A stretch of DNA of 64,000 nucleotides from Orbilia blumenaviensis (taxonomy: Eukaryota > Ascomycota > Orbiliomycetes > Orbiliales > Orbiliaceae), in the NCBI GenBank assembly GCA_036872755.1, contig JAVHNS010000010.1:868001-932000 (forward strand). The letters run 5' to 3'. A program made the translations under genes and the position numbers. A model generated the notes under the pieces. It was not told where the DNA came from, did no database searches, and saw only the letters and a program-made list of their open reading frames with translations. Of this stretch, positions 1-13,079 are shown piece after piece. Each line of letters begins with the position of its first letter. Position 1 is the stretch's first letter.

Positions 1-397
1 CTCTTGACAGGTTGAGGGTTCGGAGGGGGCATCACAAACATATCCTATTGAGTGATTGTTAGTATAAATTCTGTAGATCTATTGTTTAATTCGAATTTTA
101 CTTGGATAAACATACCCGTTGGCTTTCCGTCGAGCTCATATTTGTAGATGTTACTCTTCCGATATTTGTAGGACTTGGGATTGTATCCCTTCTTTGTGAT
201 TGATCTGACATTGCGACACTTCCACGACTTGACCTGTCGAAACTATTCAGGTGGTTGTTACTCGGCGGCTGTGGGAATGCCGCCAGAGACGGTTGGGTTT
301 TTTCCACGATAGGCGATGGAACTGGTGTGTTGGAACTTTTCCGCGACTTGCCAAAGAGCCGCTTTAGGGAATTTTCTTTATCCACTTTATTGAACAC
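1..397 (-). CDS. Truncated gene, unknown product (N-terminal part)
   Basis: This is the 5' part of a minus-strand gene that runs off the left edge. The frame is open from 397 to 116, then a GTATGT donor at 115 opens an intron (45-115) with an ACTAAC branch site and an AATAG acceptor. The next exon (44 to beyond 1) continues in frame with a Met/Pro-rich stretch (MFVMPPPNPQP). The visible protein is basic and Ser/Pro-rich, with KRLFGKSRKSS near its start. The true start is not settled: the codon at 397 is GTG, and the first in-frame ATG is at 211-209, although the sequence between them looks coding. A short upstream exon is therefore possible. I do not recognise the family. Confidence 0.55.
45..115 (-). 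other. Intron in the left-edge gene
   Basis: GTATGT donor, ACTAAC branch site and AATAG acceptor on the minus strand; the frame is kept across the join (phase 0). Confidence 0.7.
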
Positions 398-3300
398 TTT
401 TATATGAGCGAAAAGGAAAAGGATTCAATGGTAAGTTTCGATTTGGGACAGAAAGTATTTTTTATATGGTGCCCGGAGAAAGATGATGGAGTAAAGGAGG
501 GAAGGTGGGAAAACGTGGAGAGCGGGAACAGATATACCCCATCGTTGTCTTGCTTATGGATGGGTCTTTTTCTTGGGAAGCGAGGGATAGGTACATTGTG
601 CATTACGGATTACGGAGTACAAGTACTTACTGACTGGACTTGGAGCCGATACCCTGGGCCGAAGAAAGGGCTAAGAAGGAAGAAAGTTCCAAAATGCCAG
701 CAAGGACAGATGTCGGGTGGAGTCACAAGCAGCAATCAACGTCGGCGTAAGTGTGGGGCGGGACTGGAGAAAAGTCTGGGGTCCGGACTTCTAATATAAA
801 AATTTTCAGGTGTCTTTGGCGTCTTTGGCGTCGCTGCTAGCCTTGCTTGCGACCACAGTCGTAGAAGTGTGGGAAATGGCTTCAAGGCAAGTGACTTTTT
901 GCTTTGGAGTCCTTTATGTCCTTTTAGTTGATTCGATATGAGGGCTTGCCAGGGACCTTGCAAGACTTGCAGATTGGCGAGAACAGTTGAAGGGGAGTGA
1001 CTTGGGGACCGTTATGGATAAATAGACCAGGACGAGGAGGTCAGCGCTCAACTTTTAAGATTCAAGACTGACTCCAAGACTTGAGACTTGAGGCCACCGA
1101 GCGATCTTGTCCGTACATGTACCTTTTCCTCACTCACTCATCAACTCATTAACTCACTCCTCCACCCTTCTTGAGACGAAGACCAGACCACCCTGAGAGT
1201 TTGACAGATGAGGGGGGGCCACCGCTGCCAATTTGCCCAAGTTCTCGGTCGCGGCAATCCTTCCATGAACATGTGCCGTGTCCGACATCCAAGAACTGGA
1301 AATATGGCTGGTCCCGGTTTGCGATCCTAGCTGGTACTTTCGAAACATAACAGCAGCTGTGTGTTCCCCGCATTGAACTTTGTATCTTTCTAGGCGAAGA
1401 TTTAGCGTGCTTGCTTGTGCCCCTGGGGTCTCCAGAAAACCAGTTGGTTTTGGCCGACCAACCGAAGTTGGTTCTGATCCCTGAAAGACGTTTTTGTGGA
1501 GTACCTGGGCGCCCTCTCATTGGTGAATGCGCAAGAACCCAGGCCCATTTTACCCTGCGCAGCGAAGAGGATGCAGAGTAACATTTTGTGCTAGAAGGAT
1601 CACGCGGGTCTGCGAGAGGTCTGATTCCGCTCTTGCTGCAAGTCGTCTATAGTTCCCGCATGATAAGGGGATCATCTTCCCACGTTTTTCTTTTGCTTCC
1701 CCTCGCTTTGACAGCTCGAATTAAAAACCTTCATTTGCTTGTAATTTTCCACCCCCGACGCCTGTCGGCCATGCACAGGAAAATCGTTATGCCGAAACGC
1801 TTCTTCACTTTGCGCGGGAAACCAACGCCCAATGCAATTGGGGCCGGGCCGGGCTGGTCGTTTCGGCGCTCCGTGGCTAATCAAAATAACCTGAATGGCA
1901 AAAAAAGACGACAAAGTTAGAAGAGTTAGAGAAATCAATCCCACCCTTGATTTCGCTTGCATAAGAGATTCATGTGACATCTCATGGAAAAACCCTCTTC
2001 CAGACTTTTAGTTAAAGTACCTAGTAACCTAAAGAGTAAGAAGTATCAGAAAGGTGCAAGAAAGGTGGACCGTTTTGCAAGCTTCTGCTGCCAGCCACAT
2101 CACTTTGTCGCAATACCAACGTCAAAACTCACCGAGTTCTGGGTCCCGAAAATTTTTTCAGAATGGAAAAAAGTGGAGCCGTCCTAAGCTTTTTGATGGC
2201 TGACCAATTTGTCCTCAGGTTTCTTCACCATGCTAATGCAAGCACACGGACGCCAGGTCGAAGGACGACGCCATGATCGACGGTGCATGAGGGGAACACT
2301 ATCACTGCAGTCCGCGGCCCATTGTGTGCCATCAGCCTGCATAAAATTGGAATGGTAGTACTAGCACAATCCATAAATGAAGCATCTTTGTAACCCGCAA
2401 GCTTGAGCCGTTGGCGTCGAACATGCCCTCTCACACACACACAAAGAAATAAAAGATACGTTTCATGTTGCCCTCTTTTCCTTTTCCTTTCTCATCTCTT
2501 ACGTACGACAACCACGCTCTTCATTTTAAAACTCGCCAATGAAAACAGTCCTGGAAAAAAAGCCACATCTGCACCAGCTTTGACGCAACTGAAAGGGTGT
2601 CACGTTTTGTGCAAATTAACGGTGCTCCGACCGATTGTACGTCGTACACACCTGCAATATCATATGGTCTCTATGCGGTATTGTGGATCATGGAAAGAAA
2701 AAACAATACCCCCCGTTTTTCGAGCTCCTTCAGCTCATAGATGTATATGCATGTACTCCCCCATCATCCCTTCTCATGACTTTTAAAATGTGTCGATCAG
2801 AACCCGCGAGATTAAGTTGTTATCGGGTTTATCCCTGTTCGTCCAAAGAAGCCGACGTTCTGGGGCGCGGGATGGGACAGAGCAGGCATCATCCTGGAGA
2901 AGCTTCACTGGAAGCAATTAGTCTTCATTCGACTATGCCAAGCGAGACCACCGTTTTTCTCTGGTCACAAATCCAGTTAAGATAATGAGAAATAATCAAA
3001 GGCCCAATTATCCGTACTTGGATAGCTGTAACAACTAGACAAGAGAAAACACGTAATTTTTAGACTAACGAAGTCTTACTCACCATCACGGAAACGGCAT
3101 CTATGAAGCCTCCAGAACTCTTTTGCCCTCTTTACTTTGCACAATTTGTACCGACAATGCAATAATCCCCGACGATTTAAACCAAACCCGTCGAGCTTAG
3201 AGACCCGCCATGTGGTTTTCGGTTCAGGGTTGTTTTCCGTGTCTCAGAAGGGGGCTCAAGCTTGTGAACAGAGCGGCGAGAGAACCGAGCGCCCAAAGAC

Positions 3301-3781
3301 CGCGAATGCTTGGAAACAGCTGCTTCCCGAGGTCGGGTGGACGGACACCCACAATATGCACCTCAATATCACGACAGGAGCTTGCGGGCTTGCTGCGAGG
3401 GACCAAAAGCGCTTTGACGGAAACGGCGGCGTCTTTTTCAGGAGGAGCTGTAGTTTAGAGGACCGAGCTGTGTAGAAAGGACCATTCATAGCATACGATT
3501 CCAAATCCTAGTTTTAAAAATCCCGGATACAGATTCGTATGTCGATACCCGTTTTGCTACATACGAGACATAATAGGAAATTAATTGTGGTATATTCGAC
3601 GACGCAATGAACGGAAATTTCAGCCGTAGCTGCAACAAAGTGGCTTCGATATTAGTCACTAGAAGCTTCGAATGTGAAGAACTTCTAGAAACTGTGCCGT
3701 TTTGTGTCTGTGTACAGAGTACATGGACCGCAGTCGGCGCTTTGCGAGATAGGTTATGCTCCACATCCCAAATGCAATTTT
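398..3781. other. Intergenic region, no supported gene
   Basis: About 3.4 kb. Short open frames occur on both strands but overlap one another, lack splice partners and show no recognisable motif. Pyrimidine-rich minus-strand sequence near 420-560 may be the 5' leader of the left-edge gene. Confidence 0.5.
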
Positions 3782-4268
3782 TTAGTATCCACCTGTAGAC
3801 CCATAATAATCGCCAGGATTCGGTTCGTTCGAAGAAGGATTGATGGTTGGGGGCGCTTCCTTCCCAACGGTATCGGCCTTTTTGTTATCTTCGCTGTCAA
3901 TGCGGCATCCTAATTCAGGGACGGTTGTCTGGAAACATGGGCGCTCATGATCAGGATTCCGTCGTCTTATCATGACTGAATATGTTCATTGCAAATATCC
4001 TTACCGTTTCTCCAGCAAAATTCTCACTGCCAAAGGTGGTTCCGATTTTTTCACCACGCTTGAAAGCCTCGCTACGTTGGTTCGGCCCATACTCCGCACC
4101 AGATGCATCTTTCGCATTATTTGAAGCGTTCTTTCGTGCATCGCTGGCCCGCTCTTCGGCACGAGGCTTGATAGATTCGAATTCTTCCTTCGCAGCCTCT
4201 TCTTCGGATTGACCTGGCACGCCGGATGGATCCTGGGAGTAGCCCACGAGTCCTGGAGCAGACGACAT
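3782..4268 (-). CDS. Small hydrophilic protein, unknown function (2 exons)
   Basis: Exon 1 is 4268-4005 and exon 2 is 3928-3782, joined across a 76-nt intron (GTAAGG donor, TTTCCAG acceptor) in phase 0. The product is 136 aa. It begins MSSAPGLVGYSQDPSGVPGQ and has a charged central part rich in Ala, Glu, Lys and Arg (EEEAAKEEFESIKPRAEERA). It ends with Asn/Pro-rich sequence and DYYGSTGGY. There is no signal peptide or membrane segment. The composition recalls small stress or LEA-like fungal proteins, but that is only an impression. The frame is open upstream to 4379; I chose the ATG at 4268 because the sequence before it does not look coding. Confidence 0.7.
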
Positions 4269-6174
4269 CTCGATGGGTAGGTATCCAAATTTGCTTCGGT
4301 CGAGGATAAAGATACCGTGTGCAACGAGATTGGTTTTGTTACTATGGGGTAAGTTCCTTATCGATATAGATATCTGCAATATGATTCTATTTTATGATAC
4401 AAATGCAGGCTCTGGGTTATGGAATTAGTACTAACGCTTTTTGCTGGCCTTTTACGTCAGCGACAGACAGAAACATTTTCAAGGATTAATTGAAAGCCGA
4501 TAGGCTAATAGATGTCGAACCGCGGCCATGTCATAATGATATCTGCGGACTTCTACAACCTTCATATCAATTCTTGACGTCACAATTGCGCCCACCCGCA
4601 GCGCATATCTCTGCAACACAATTTTCGCTCCCAACTCTCGCAAATTCCAACAATTGACGTTCTTCCAAGCCAATGCATTGCATTACTAACGGCGGCGGCT
4701 AAATACACCGGAAGTATACGATAAAGTTAGGAAAGGACCGAGGATATAGTATCCTCGGAACATGCAATTTGAGTTGCATATCTAGCTTTCTAACTAGTTT
4801 AGGAAGTATATCTCATACGGGAAATGGAGATTTTCGGGGTTCTTCAACGGATTCTTCAACGGTTGTTCTGAGATTGCAAATATCGACGTTTGGGTTTTCC
4901 GTCGGGTTTGTTGGTGATATAGGCAGAATAGTTAATATTGCGCCTAGGAGGGGAGCTCTAGGTAGGCTAGCCCCGGGTGGTTTTCGGACCCATGTCTTGG
5001 GTCTTTGTCGATGCTGTTGGGTCCGGACCGTCGGTGTTGAGCCGCATACAACTTCTAACCCCCAACCTCGAACTTCTAGCTTTTCAGGTACTAATGTTTT
5101 ACAATCTGCCTAGCTCTATCATCTAGACTGACTTGAGTTCCTCTTGTGGTCAAAAATCCTCGACCTTTTCCACATGGTTTCTAACTAATCCGCTCAATGT
5201 TGGGCTCAATTGCATGTCTCCAGGCAACATGTGGGCCAGGCGCTTAAATTAACTTCCAACTCTCTAAATTCCTGGATTATAATAAGTCAATTGGTTTGCC
5301 TGAAGGAAATCAGAGAAGATTCGACGAGTTTGGTGAAAATGCTATTTTAAGAATGCCTGGAACACTATGACACTAGTGCTGGGACGCTGTTGGTTCGGGA
5401 TCATGCCATCGACGGGGCTACCCGTCCTCTTCATAGACCAAATGATGATTTGTTTTGGGGTTCATTGAGCATCGCCATATCAGGTGATATGGGTGTTTAT
5501 ACATATATGCTCAAGAACTTAGTCATTCAAACAACATGATTCACAAGACCTGCATATAATTAAATACCTGAATAGGTCGATATATCATTCGAATGTTCGA
5601 TCCTAACTTTACGTTGATATGCTCACAATTGACGTATTGATATATTAGCAAATATTGGGTTATGCCACTGAATTTATACGCTCTGCACCCGACATATTTA
5701 TTTCAAAAGAGAGGAGATGATACACTCTCGATCATCTGGATTCATTGCCTTAAAAAGCCTATTCTTTCGCTGATACATATTACAAGGCTATGCCAGGTAA
5801 AAAAAACCACCCTCCTGTGGGTAGGAATCCCACCTCTCGAGGTAATATATAGCCATACTGCTCCCTATAGGAAATAATAAGAATCAAGAACACGCTCGAA
5901 GAGGACCACATGAGAAAAAGAAAAGTAGAGAGTTAAAAGAGGAAATAAAACGAGAGAGTGTGCCATCCAGTACCCAAATCCCAAAGTTCTCGCTAGCAAT
6001 CGTTCCCGCTAGTTTTTCCCTATAACCCCTTTGTTACTAAAAGACAAAAAACGAACAACCTAGACCCGTAAGCAATCAGAGCGGCGATAGTACCGTCCGC
6101 ATTCGTCATGCAAACCCCAATGATTCCGTGCTCAAAAAACAAACAAACAGAAGAGTAAGAGGGAGACATGGTAC
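4269..6174. other. Intergenic region, no supported gene
   Basis: About 1.9 kb between two minus-strand genes. It would hold the promoter of the small protein gene and the 3' end of the RING gene. The plus-strand frame at 4769-5113 has no recognisable content. Confidence 0.5.
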
Positions 6175-8126
6175 TCAATCCCTCCTTCGCCCCTCGTCAT
6201 CATCGTGAATTAGCGGCGTTGTCTCGCCGACATCACCATCTGGCCTGCCAAAATCCACACCAACTGCCCTCAGAAGTGTTCTCCACCAGATTTCTGTCCC
6301 TCTAGCCCCTCTTCCTTCCACTCCACCGATTGGTCTATCGCTCGCTTCTGCCGGGTTCTCCTCATCACCGCCATTTGTAGTACTATACCCATTCCCGCCG
6401 CCCAAGGCCTTCACAACGTCACACTTGCAAACGGGACATGTTCGTCGTCGTGTCGTTAGCCAAGGTGTGATACAGTTTACATGGAATTCGTGACCACAAG
6501 GCAATCTCATGACTTGGCTCACGCCTTCTACGTATTCCTCTAAGCACACGACACACTCTGGCGACGGTGGGAAATACTTGAAACCAGGCAGTATTCGCAT
6601 GTTACGTCGGGAATACGGCGATTTCGATTTCTGTTTGGCAGTTTGGGAGGCGGCAGTCGTCGGCGGGGGCGCAGAAGAAACTCGGGATAATTGCGGGAAG
6701 TGCGAGCTTGAGGCGGTGGAAGCTTGATTAGTATCGGGGAATGACGAAACCACCAGAGACCCAGTTGTAGATTTCTCGCCATGCTGGGGTTTATTAATTT
6801 CTGGTGAGGAAGGAATGATCTGTGGCGCAGACGGCGATGGTGGATCCGATGGAGGTTGGTATGTATGCACAGGAAGCTGATCAACGATACTCTTCGGGGC
6901 CCTCCATCTCCGTCGCCTGTACCGAGACCGCAACAGTAGCATCGTATAGACAACTGTGAGGGTGATCACAGGGCTAACGACTAGCACGAGCAACGTATCA
7001 ACGAACGGAGAGCTACTAAGTCTCGTCGGGGTTAAGGTAATCCATAGCCCATGGCTCATATCTGGCTTTTCAGGCTTCCCACTGGATTCACCGTCACCCT
7101 GTCCAAGCCAGCCAAGCCCCTCCAATGCCACAGATCCGTCGGTAACACTATTACCCTGTTCATCATGTGGTCCGAGCGGGGTATTCTCGTCGCTCTCAGG
7201 CTTTTGGGGCGGTGTGATTTCGTCGTAAATTTCTTCTATATCTTCGAGCTCCGGGCTTTCAATTATTGGCTCTGATGCTTCGGCGGTGTATGGTGTGTAA
7301 TCCCGTGATGACCGATCTTCCGGCTTATATCTACTGAAGTAAGAAGCTAGTCCTCCCCGTTCTGGCCTTGGCGTAGATGCTGGTAAATATGCAGGTCGCT
7401 GTGGGTATGAACTGCTACTTGATGATTTTGGCGGCTGCTTTGGTAATAGAGACGTAAGAAGGTGAGCCGTAGTATATGATGTAAATATTGCGGGGATAGA
7501 GATATTAGATGTATCCCCTAGAATACGTATTAGCTCCCCGACCCTATAATTAAAGCGGTTGTGGCGTTCATAGACTTACCTTTGGCGTACATGGTCAACA
7601 GAGGCCGGTGGGCTTCATTGTCACCTACAATGACAGCTATTGCCCCTCTTCTCTGGCTCCATAACACCTTATCATAAAATCCACACCCCCCTCTTACGAC
7701 CAGTACAATCTTGCCACTGATCTCGGCACTCTCCTGTAGAGTCTCAAGGTCTGCGTGAACTTTGACGCGCTTAACGCCAATATGATCGTCTGTCTTTGCA
7801 TCAATCTCATTCCCAATCAAAATATCCTTCTCATCTCTCCATGTAAACCCATCTCTGGATGCATCGTCACATGCTAGTTCAGAATCCGGCAATACCAATA
7901 ACTCCCCAGTGAGTCCCTTCTTCGGCAATGAGGGCCCAAATGCTGCTGGCTTTGACAAGAAGAAAGTTGAGTTGTCTTCTGCTAGAGATATTATTGCCGA
8001 TGTCGGGAAGAAGGATGGGCTTGCTGATAATGGAAAATTCACGGATAGGGAGACATAAAGAAGGATGAGTAGCAGGACGGCGAGGGAGACCAGGAGAAAG
8101 AGGAGCTTGAGGAGAGGGAATGGCAT
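6175..8126 (-). CDS. PA-TM-RING type E3 ubiquitin ligase
   Basis: Two exons, 8126-7580 and 7517-6175, joined over a 62-nt intron (GTAAGT; acceptor TTCTAG) in phase 1, give 629 aa. The N-terminus is a signal or anchor sequence rich in Leu and Val. A protease-associated (PA) domain follows to about residue 210; the intron falls inside it and the join reads [20 protein letters not shown] linker leads to a transmembrane segment at about 354-378, followed by [16 protein letters not shown]2 finger lies at about 504-546, running from CVVCLEEY through CGHEFHVNC to CPVC. This order is that of the PA-TM-RING ligases of the endosomal and vacuolar membrane (GRAIL/RNF13 type), which ubiquitinate membrane cargo. 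The substrate is unknown. A minus-strand neighbour lies 1.9 kb downstream. Confidence 0.92.
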
Positions 8127-11100
8127 CGTCGGATTCGAGACGGGAGATGCCCTCCACTTCCTTTAGCGTTGGGTGTAGGCTTCAATTCCGGGATTCAGGA
8201 GCGTGGGTTGATGTCGAGATGTGAGCTTTTCCTATGGTACTTTATTTGCAAGATATCCTGCTCACCCTTCTCCTGCAGACGACAAATATATCAAATATCT
8301 GAATTAGCATTGGACACTTTGACGACAAACAAGAGGGCAAAAATAGAATGACAAAAGGCCAGCTTTGTGCTTCTGTGGGGCAAGGCTGCGAATAAGGCTC
8401 ATCGCAGTCGAGAGTTTTAAAGTGAAAGAGAGAGAGAAATAATGAGGCTTAGAAGGAGGACGTTTCCACAGAAAAGGACCCTTGAAAGCCTGCCCGAGGT
8501 ATCGCGGGCCGGACTGGGCGTGGAATTGCGGTTGTTCGAAGGCAACGTACGGATTGGCAGCGAACAAACCTGTTTCATGGACAGCAGCACTACACAGAGG
8601 AAACCAGCACGTGGGAGCCAAGTAATCGAGTTTTTCGAAGGATATGCGGCAATCGAGGCAGTGGTGATATTAGGTGGTTGTGTCGGACGAGCAGTTCAGC
8701 ACTGACCTTCTGCCGCGATGAGGACGACCAGGACAAGGCTATCACTGCTGCTGCTGTTGTAGAGGTGGTATCGGCTGGGGAGAGCTTTGGTACACGAAAT
8801 GTAACTACTAAAAAAAGGACCTATGTACAGAGACGTCCAGTCCTTCTGGACTCGAGCAGGGAACTCTTAGGGAACCGAAGCTCAGAAAATAATGAGAGAT
8901 GGATGTTACGGAAGTTAAGCCGAACCGTCGTGATGACTAGCCGTGCTGATGGTAGTAGTAGTTTTAGTGATGGTGATGGTGGTGATGTTGACTGACGATG
9001 GTGATGAGGGGCCGGTTTTGAAGGGGCGGCGGTGGGCGAGCAATAAATTCGGAACTCCACCAGCGACACCAACCGCAAGTGTACTTGGAATTAGTACTTC
9101 GCAGCTTCTTTTTCGTGCGCCCCCGTGACACCTGCACGCCAGCTAACCGTTGACGCAAAAAAACGAAACCCGACAAGCTCCCTCTCGCCCATGCAGCCAG
9201 AACCTAGGGGATGCTCCTTTGGGGAGGTAACGAGCAGGTGGAGTGATAGCTTGCACACAACGGGCTCCTCGGCGGGGCAGACATCACCGGAATGTAGCAC
9301 AGGTCCAAGCACAGGATAACCATCCGGATGGGATCAGATGAAGCGCTCTCTCCACCGGAAATAGGTTATATCCCATATTTCATCGTGGATTCTCATTCTA
9401 ACTAACACAAATTCACATTGCAACTTGCAGTTTATATTTCTAATTCCAACAGGACCAGCTGCCCTCTCTATCAGGGTTGGCGATTCTGGCATGGGCGGCT
9501 ATAATTATGCCAGCCTCTCTCGAAGAGAAACAAACCGTTTACCTCCCCAGATTTCAGGTTTCTATTCAAAGCATCACGCCAGCCAAGGCTCTGACAATAC
9601 GTACTCATGCCCTCGGTTTGCATGCCAAGTTTGGGCTGGTCTGCCCTCGAACCTTTATCCGGAAAGATCCGAACAAAAAATCTATCTAAAACGAAGCCAG
9701 TCGCTGACTCGGGCAATTGCTGCGAGGTTGCCGGACTCCGAATATCATCCCCTCCGCTCAGCCCAGCCCAAGGTGGCATATTTTGTGGCATTGAATTTGA
9801 TCATTTCAATGGCGATCAACTCGCTACAAGCTGCGTACACGCGCCGTTGGTATTTTGCTGATGCTAGAGGTATGTAAAATCATCCAATCCTGAGTTGGAC
9901 AAAGTGGATGCCAGATGATAGGCCCCTCGTTAAGATGCAAGGTAACACTCAGAAATGCGAGAATGCATAAACACTGTCCTCAATCATGCAGATAGTGTAT
10001 CCTGTTGCAAGGCTGAGGGAAAAAGGCCGGGGCTGAAAGGATGCCGCTCTTGCATTGACTTGAATCCGACTTGACCCCTCGCGTGCATTGGTTGTTAAAC
10101 ACCATGATCCGTATCGCGAGCAGAACCAACACAACCCGAAGAAGCCTGATCTCCATAAAGGCTAACGTGCTTGGCGTCCTAATCGCCTCCTCCATGTTAT
10201 CCGGTGAATTCTGCAAATCGGCGCACCCAAATGGCGGCCCCTAGACAACACACCCTCTGTTGGGGCTGGTTTACGAGCCCGGTCATATCCTTTAGAATAA
10301 TGTTATCTTGCAGGATTCTGGGAACTACGAGACTACTCGAGACTGCAACTGGTGTATACTATTCCAGCCACTATACACATAGCATCGGGAGCTCGATTAA
10401 CTGACTGTTGAGGTTGAGGATACGTAAGTCAACAAGCTACGATGAAAGACATGTTCGAGGCCAACCAAAACCAGACCTGCCTAGATATGCCTGGAGTTTA
10501 GCCTGTTGATCGACTCGTTTCTTTGTCTTGGATATCTAACTACATTGCAAGGTTATATACCTGCATCATCCCTGTGTAGAAACAATAGAAGGTTCTAAGA
10601 AAACCCATAAGTTCACTGGACACTTGAGTAGCTGTCACATGTCATGTTCGACTATGGCATAGCGGTCACAGGTCACATATCTTAGAGAAAAGTTAAATTT
10701 AATATCAATGTATATTTCACCGTTGTATTCCAGCAGCCCTACAATATCACGACATTCGAGGGTACTAGTGTCATTGTTCATTTTATTAAGAACTTCACCA
10801 TTTGCTCTTTAAGCTGGACTTTCCGCTAAGTCCCTCGAAGAGGAACTTTCGACTTTTGTGCACAAAAACAGTAATGACATGTGTTTAAAACACCACATAA
10901 ACAACACGAGATACATGTGACCGAAGGATTCAAACTAGTCCAGCATAGCGCTGCTAGCTCAGTAGTAACTATAGGACGTGGTATGGTCAATAGTCTCCTC
11001 AGGGGCCCAGCTTTGGAAGTGCGAAATTGATATAAAAAAAGAGAAAAATGAGCCTTAACATTCCATCTAACGACATCGGTCAACCCCTAGACTCCGGGCT

Positions 11101-11247
11101 CCAGGAATAATAATATGTGATAAAAAAAAGTTTGAGAAGGGAGTGGTATGTTAGCGTTACCAAGTCAGAGACATGGAAAAATCCAATCACCGTTCTCCTT
11201 GAAAAAAAACAAAATAGAAAGCTACAAGGGAAGAAAGCGTAGGCTGT
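8127..11247. other. Intergenic region, no supported gene
   Basis: About 3.1 kb. Several 80-150 codon frames on both strands overlap (for example around 8442-8995 and 9425-9877) but have no motif, no splice partner and no strand preference. The stretch at 8940-9000 is a GAT/GGT-rich low-complexity patch. Confidence 0.5.
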
Positions 11248-13079
11248 TCAGAAGGGGGGCTGTAAATTTTCAAACGGATACCCCATCGTAATATCGTTGC
11301 TCCCAATGCCCATATTTCGCATTGCCGAAGTGCTCCCTTTAAAGAAGAAATGCTCACGACTGATCCAAACCGAGAAGTCAAAGACTCCTTTGTGCTTCTT
11401 GATTTGAACTGCGAGTTCTTGAATTACTTCTTGGCAATGCTTTGGGTCGACTTTGTCCCCATATGTGACTTGTTCGGTAGAACCAGGTTCTGTGCGTCGT
11501 CCTGCAACAGGCTTGATGGCTTTTTTATACAATGGGCCGTTATACTTTAGCGTGTCGAGAAGGTGGCGTTCGTTCAGAACTGTGGTGCTTTTGACTGGTG
11601 GATAGCTGTCAAATGGAACCAACGGGAAGGGGAGGTGTTCAATAAACGTTTTAACCATCTGTTATCCCCTCGGATATTGCCTATTAGTCAGTTGGACAAA
11701 GGAGGGAGGGGAAGATAACGTTGCTATGAAACAGTGGGATATAGACTTACCTCTCGACGCGTTGCGCTGAGGTTTGGTGAGCCGGGGTTTAAAGCCTGTG
11801 AAAGAGCGTAATCCGCCAGCTTCAGAAACGTCAACTTCGATTCTTCATCAACAACCAGCTCTGCTGCTGCCACCCACGCACTAGCTATATCTTCTCCCGA
11901 CCCCCCACATATAGTTCGAAGTGTCGCAAGGATCTTGAGTATAGCTAGATTGACCTTGTGAGGTACGACTAGCAAGGTTATAGCACCCCCCAGCATATCC
12001 ATCATACCCTCGGCACCCTGGAGAGCACGTCGGAAGTCTCTCATGGGAACCCTGCTTGTCAGGTTCCCACGATATTGATCGCTGTACGTCCCTAAAATGT
12101 ATATTAGGGCACGGCTGTACTGAGCAGCGGTCATAAGGGTGATGAGTCGCCCAGCGAGAGAGCCCTGGATGGACGTATCAGGGGTCTGGAGGAGCGGGTT
12201 TGCTCCAATCGAACACATGTAAGTTCCGATGGTATGATCATAGATACGCAGAGCTGTATTAAAGCGTCCCTCGACTGACAACTGACAGGCATCATTATAG
12301 AGAGCGAGAATCCCTGTGAACATCTCGAAAGTCTGGGCGTAAAGCCAGATTACTCGGTTGTTCAGCTTCTGGAGAAAAGAAGTCTCCAAATTGGGATTGG
12401 TAAGGCCCTTGGAGGTGCAGGTCTGGCACGAAGCACGGAGTCCCGAGAAACTTTTGACCAAACCGCTGTGGACTTGAGCGGTTTCTTCTGGCGAAAAATG
12501 GATACCTTGAAAGATATCCTGGCAAGCTTCGAAGTTGAACTCGTAGCTTATGCCACGACCGTCGTTCTCTGCCCAGTCTATAAGACGCTGTAAGTTTAAT
12601 GTGCACGCTCCGGTTAATAAGGTTTTCTACTTACTCATGAATTTTAGGAAACGAGCAAAATTCTTGATGTCTTCCATTCCGACAAGAACAAATGCAAATG
12701 GCTCCCTTAGATGAACCGGCACGAAGCTCGGCCTGACGACGATATGGAGTTGTCGCCCAACAATAGACCTCGTGTACCTAGTTCGACGGAAGGGAACTAG
12801 ACCTTGTTCGAGAGCGGTATCGGCATCCTTAAGATAAAAGGCGACGGTAACAATGGGACCGCTGGTGCCATATAGGATGCCATGTGCTTCTCCGTACGTC
12901 TTTTTGTTCACACTAAGGATATTGGTGTGGAACTGGGCCTTGCCTTTACCATTGGCGGCCTCTACCTGGTCACAAACCTTGCTATCGACCAGATATCCGT
13001 ATATCTGGTTCCTGATCTCTGGAGGCATAGTCTCGAGCCTTTGTGGACTGGGCTCCGGGATTTTGGATAATTGATCCAT
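11248..13079 (-). CDS. F-box-like fungal protein (3 exons)
   Basis: Exons 13079-12635, 12577-11751 and 11658-11248 keep frame and give 560 aa. Residues 14-40 (LETMPPEIRNQIYGYLVDSK) match the F-box-like start common in fungal proteins, where it would bind Skp1 in an SCF ubiquitin ligase. The rest is helical and acidic, with no motif I know. Intron 1 is less certain than intron 2: the nearer CAG acceptor breaks the frame, while the TTATAG 13 nt further on keeps it, so I used that. Intron 2 ends at an AACAG directly before ATG, so a separate 136-aa gene at 11248-11658 is the alternative. The phases fit one gene. Confidence 0.75.

Noticed and set aside
404..799. 131-codon plus-strand frame near the left edge
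   Set aside because: It overlaps the probable leader of the minus-strand gene, has no motif and no splice partner.
4769..5113. 114-codon plus-strand frame
   Set aside because: The start is not ATG, the composition is not coding-like, and nothing in it is recognisable.
8442..8995. Two overlapping plus-strand frames
   Set aside because: Opposing frames on the minus strand are as long, and the end is a low-complexity GAT/GGT tract.
9425..9877. 150-codon plus-strand frame
   Set aside because: No motif, no splice-consistent extension, and a frame of similar length lies opposite.
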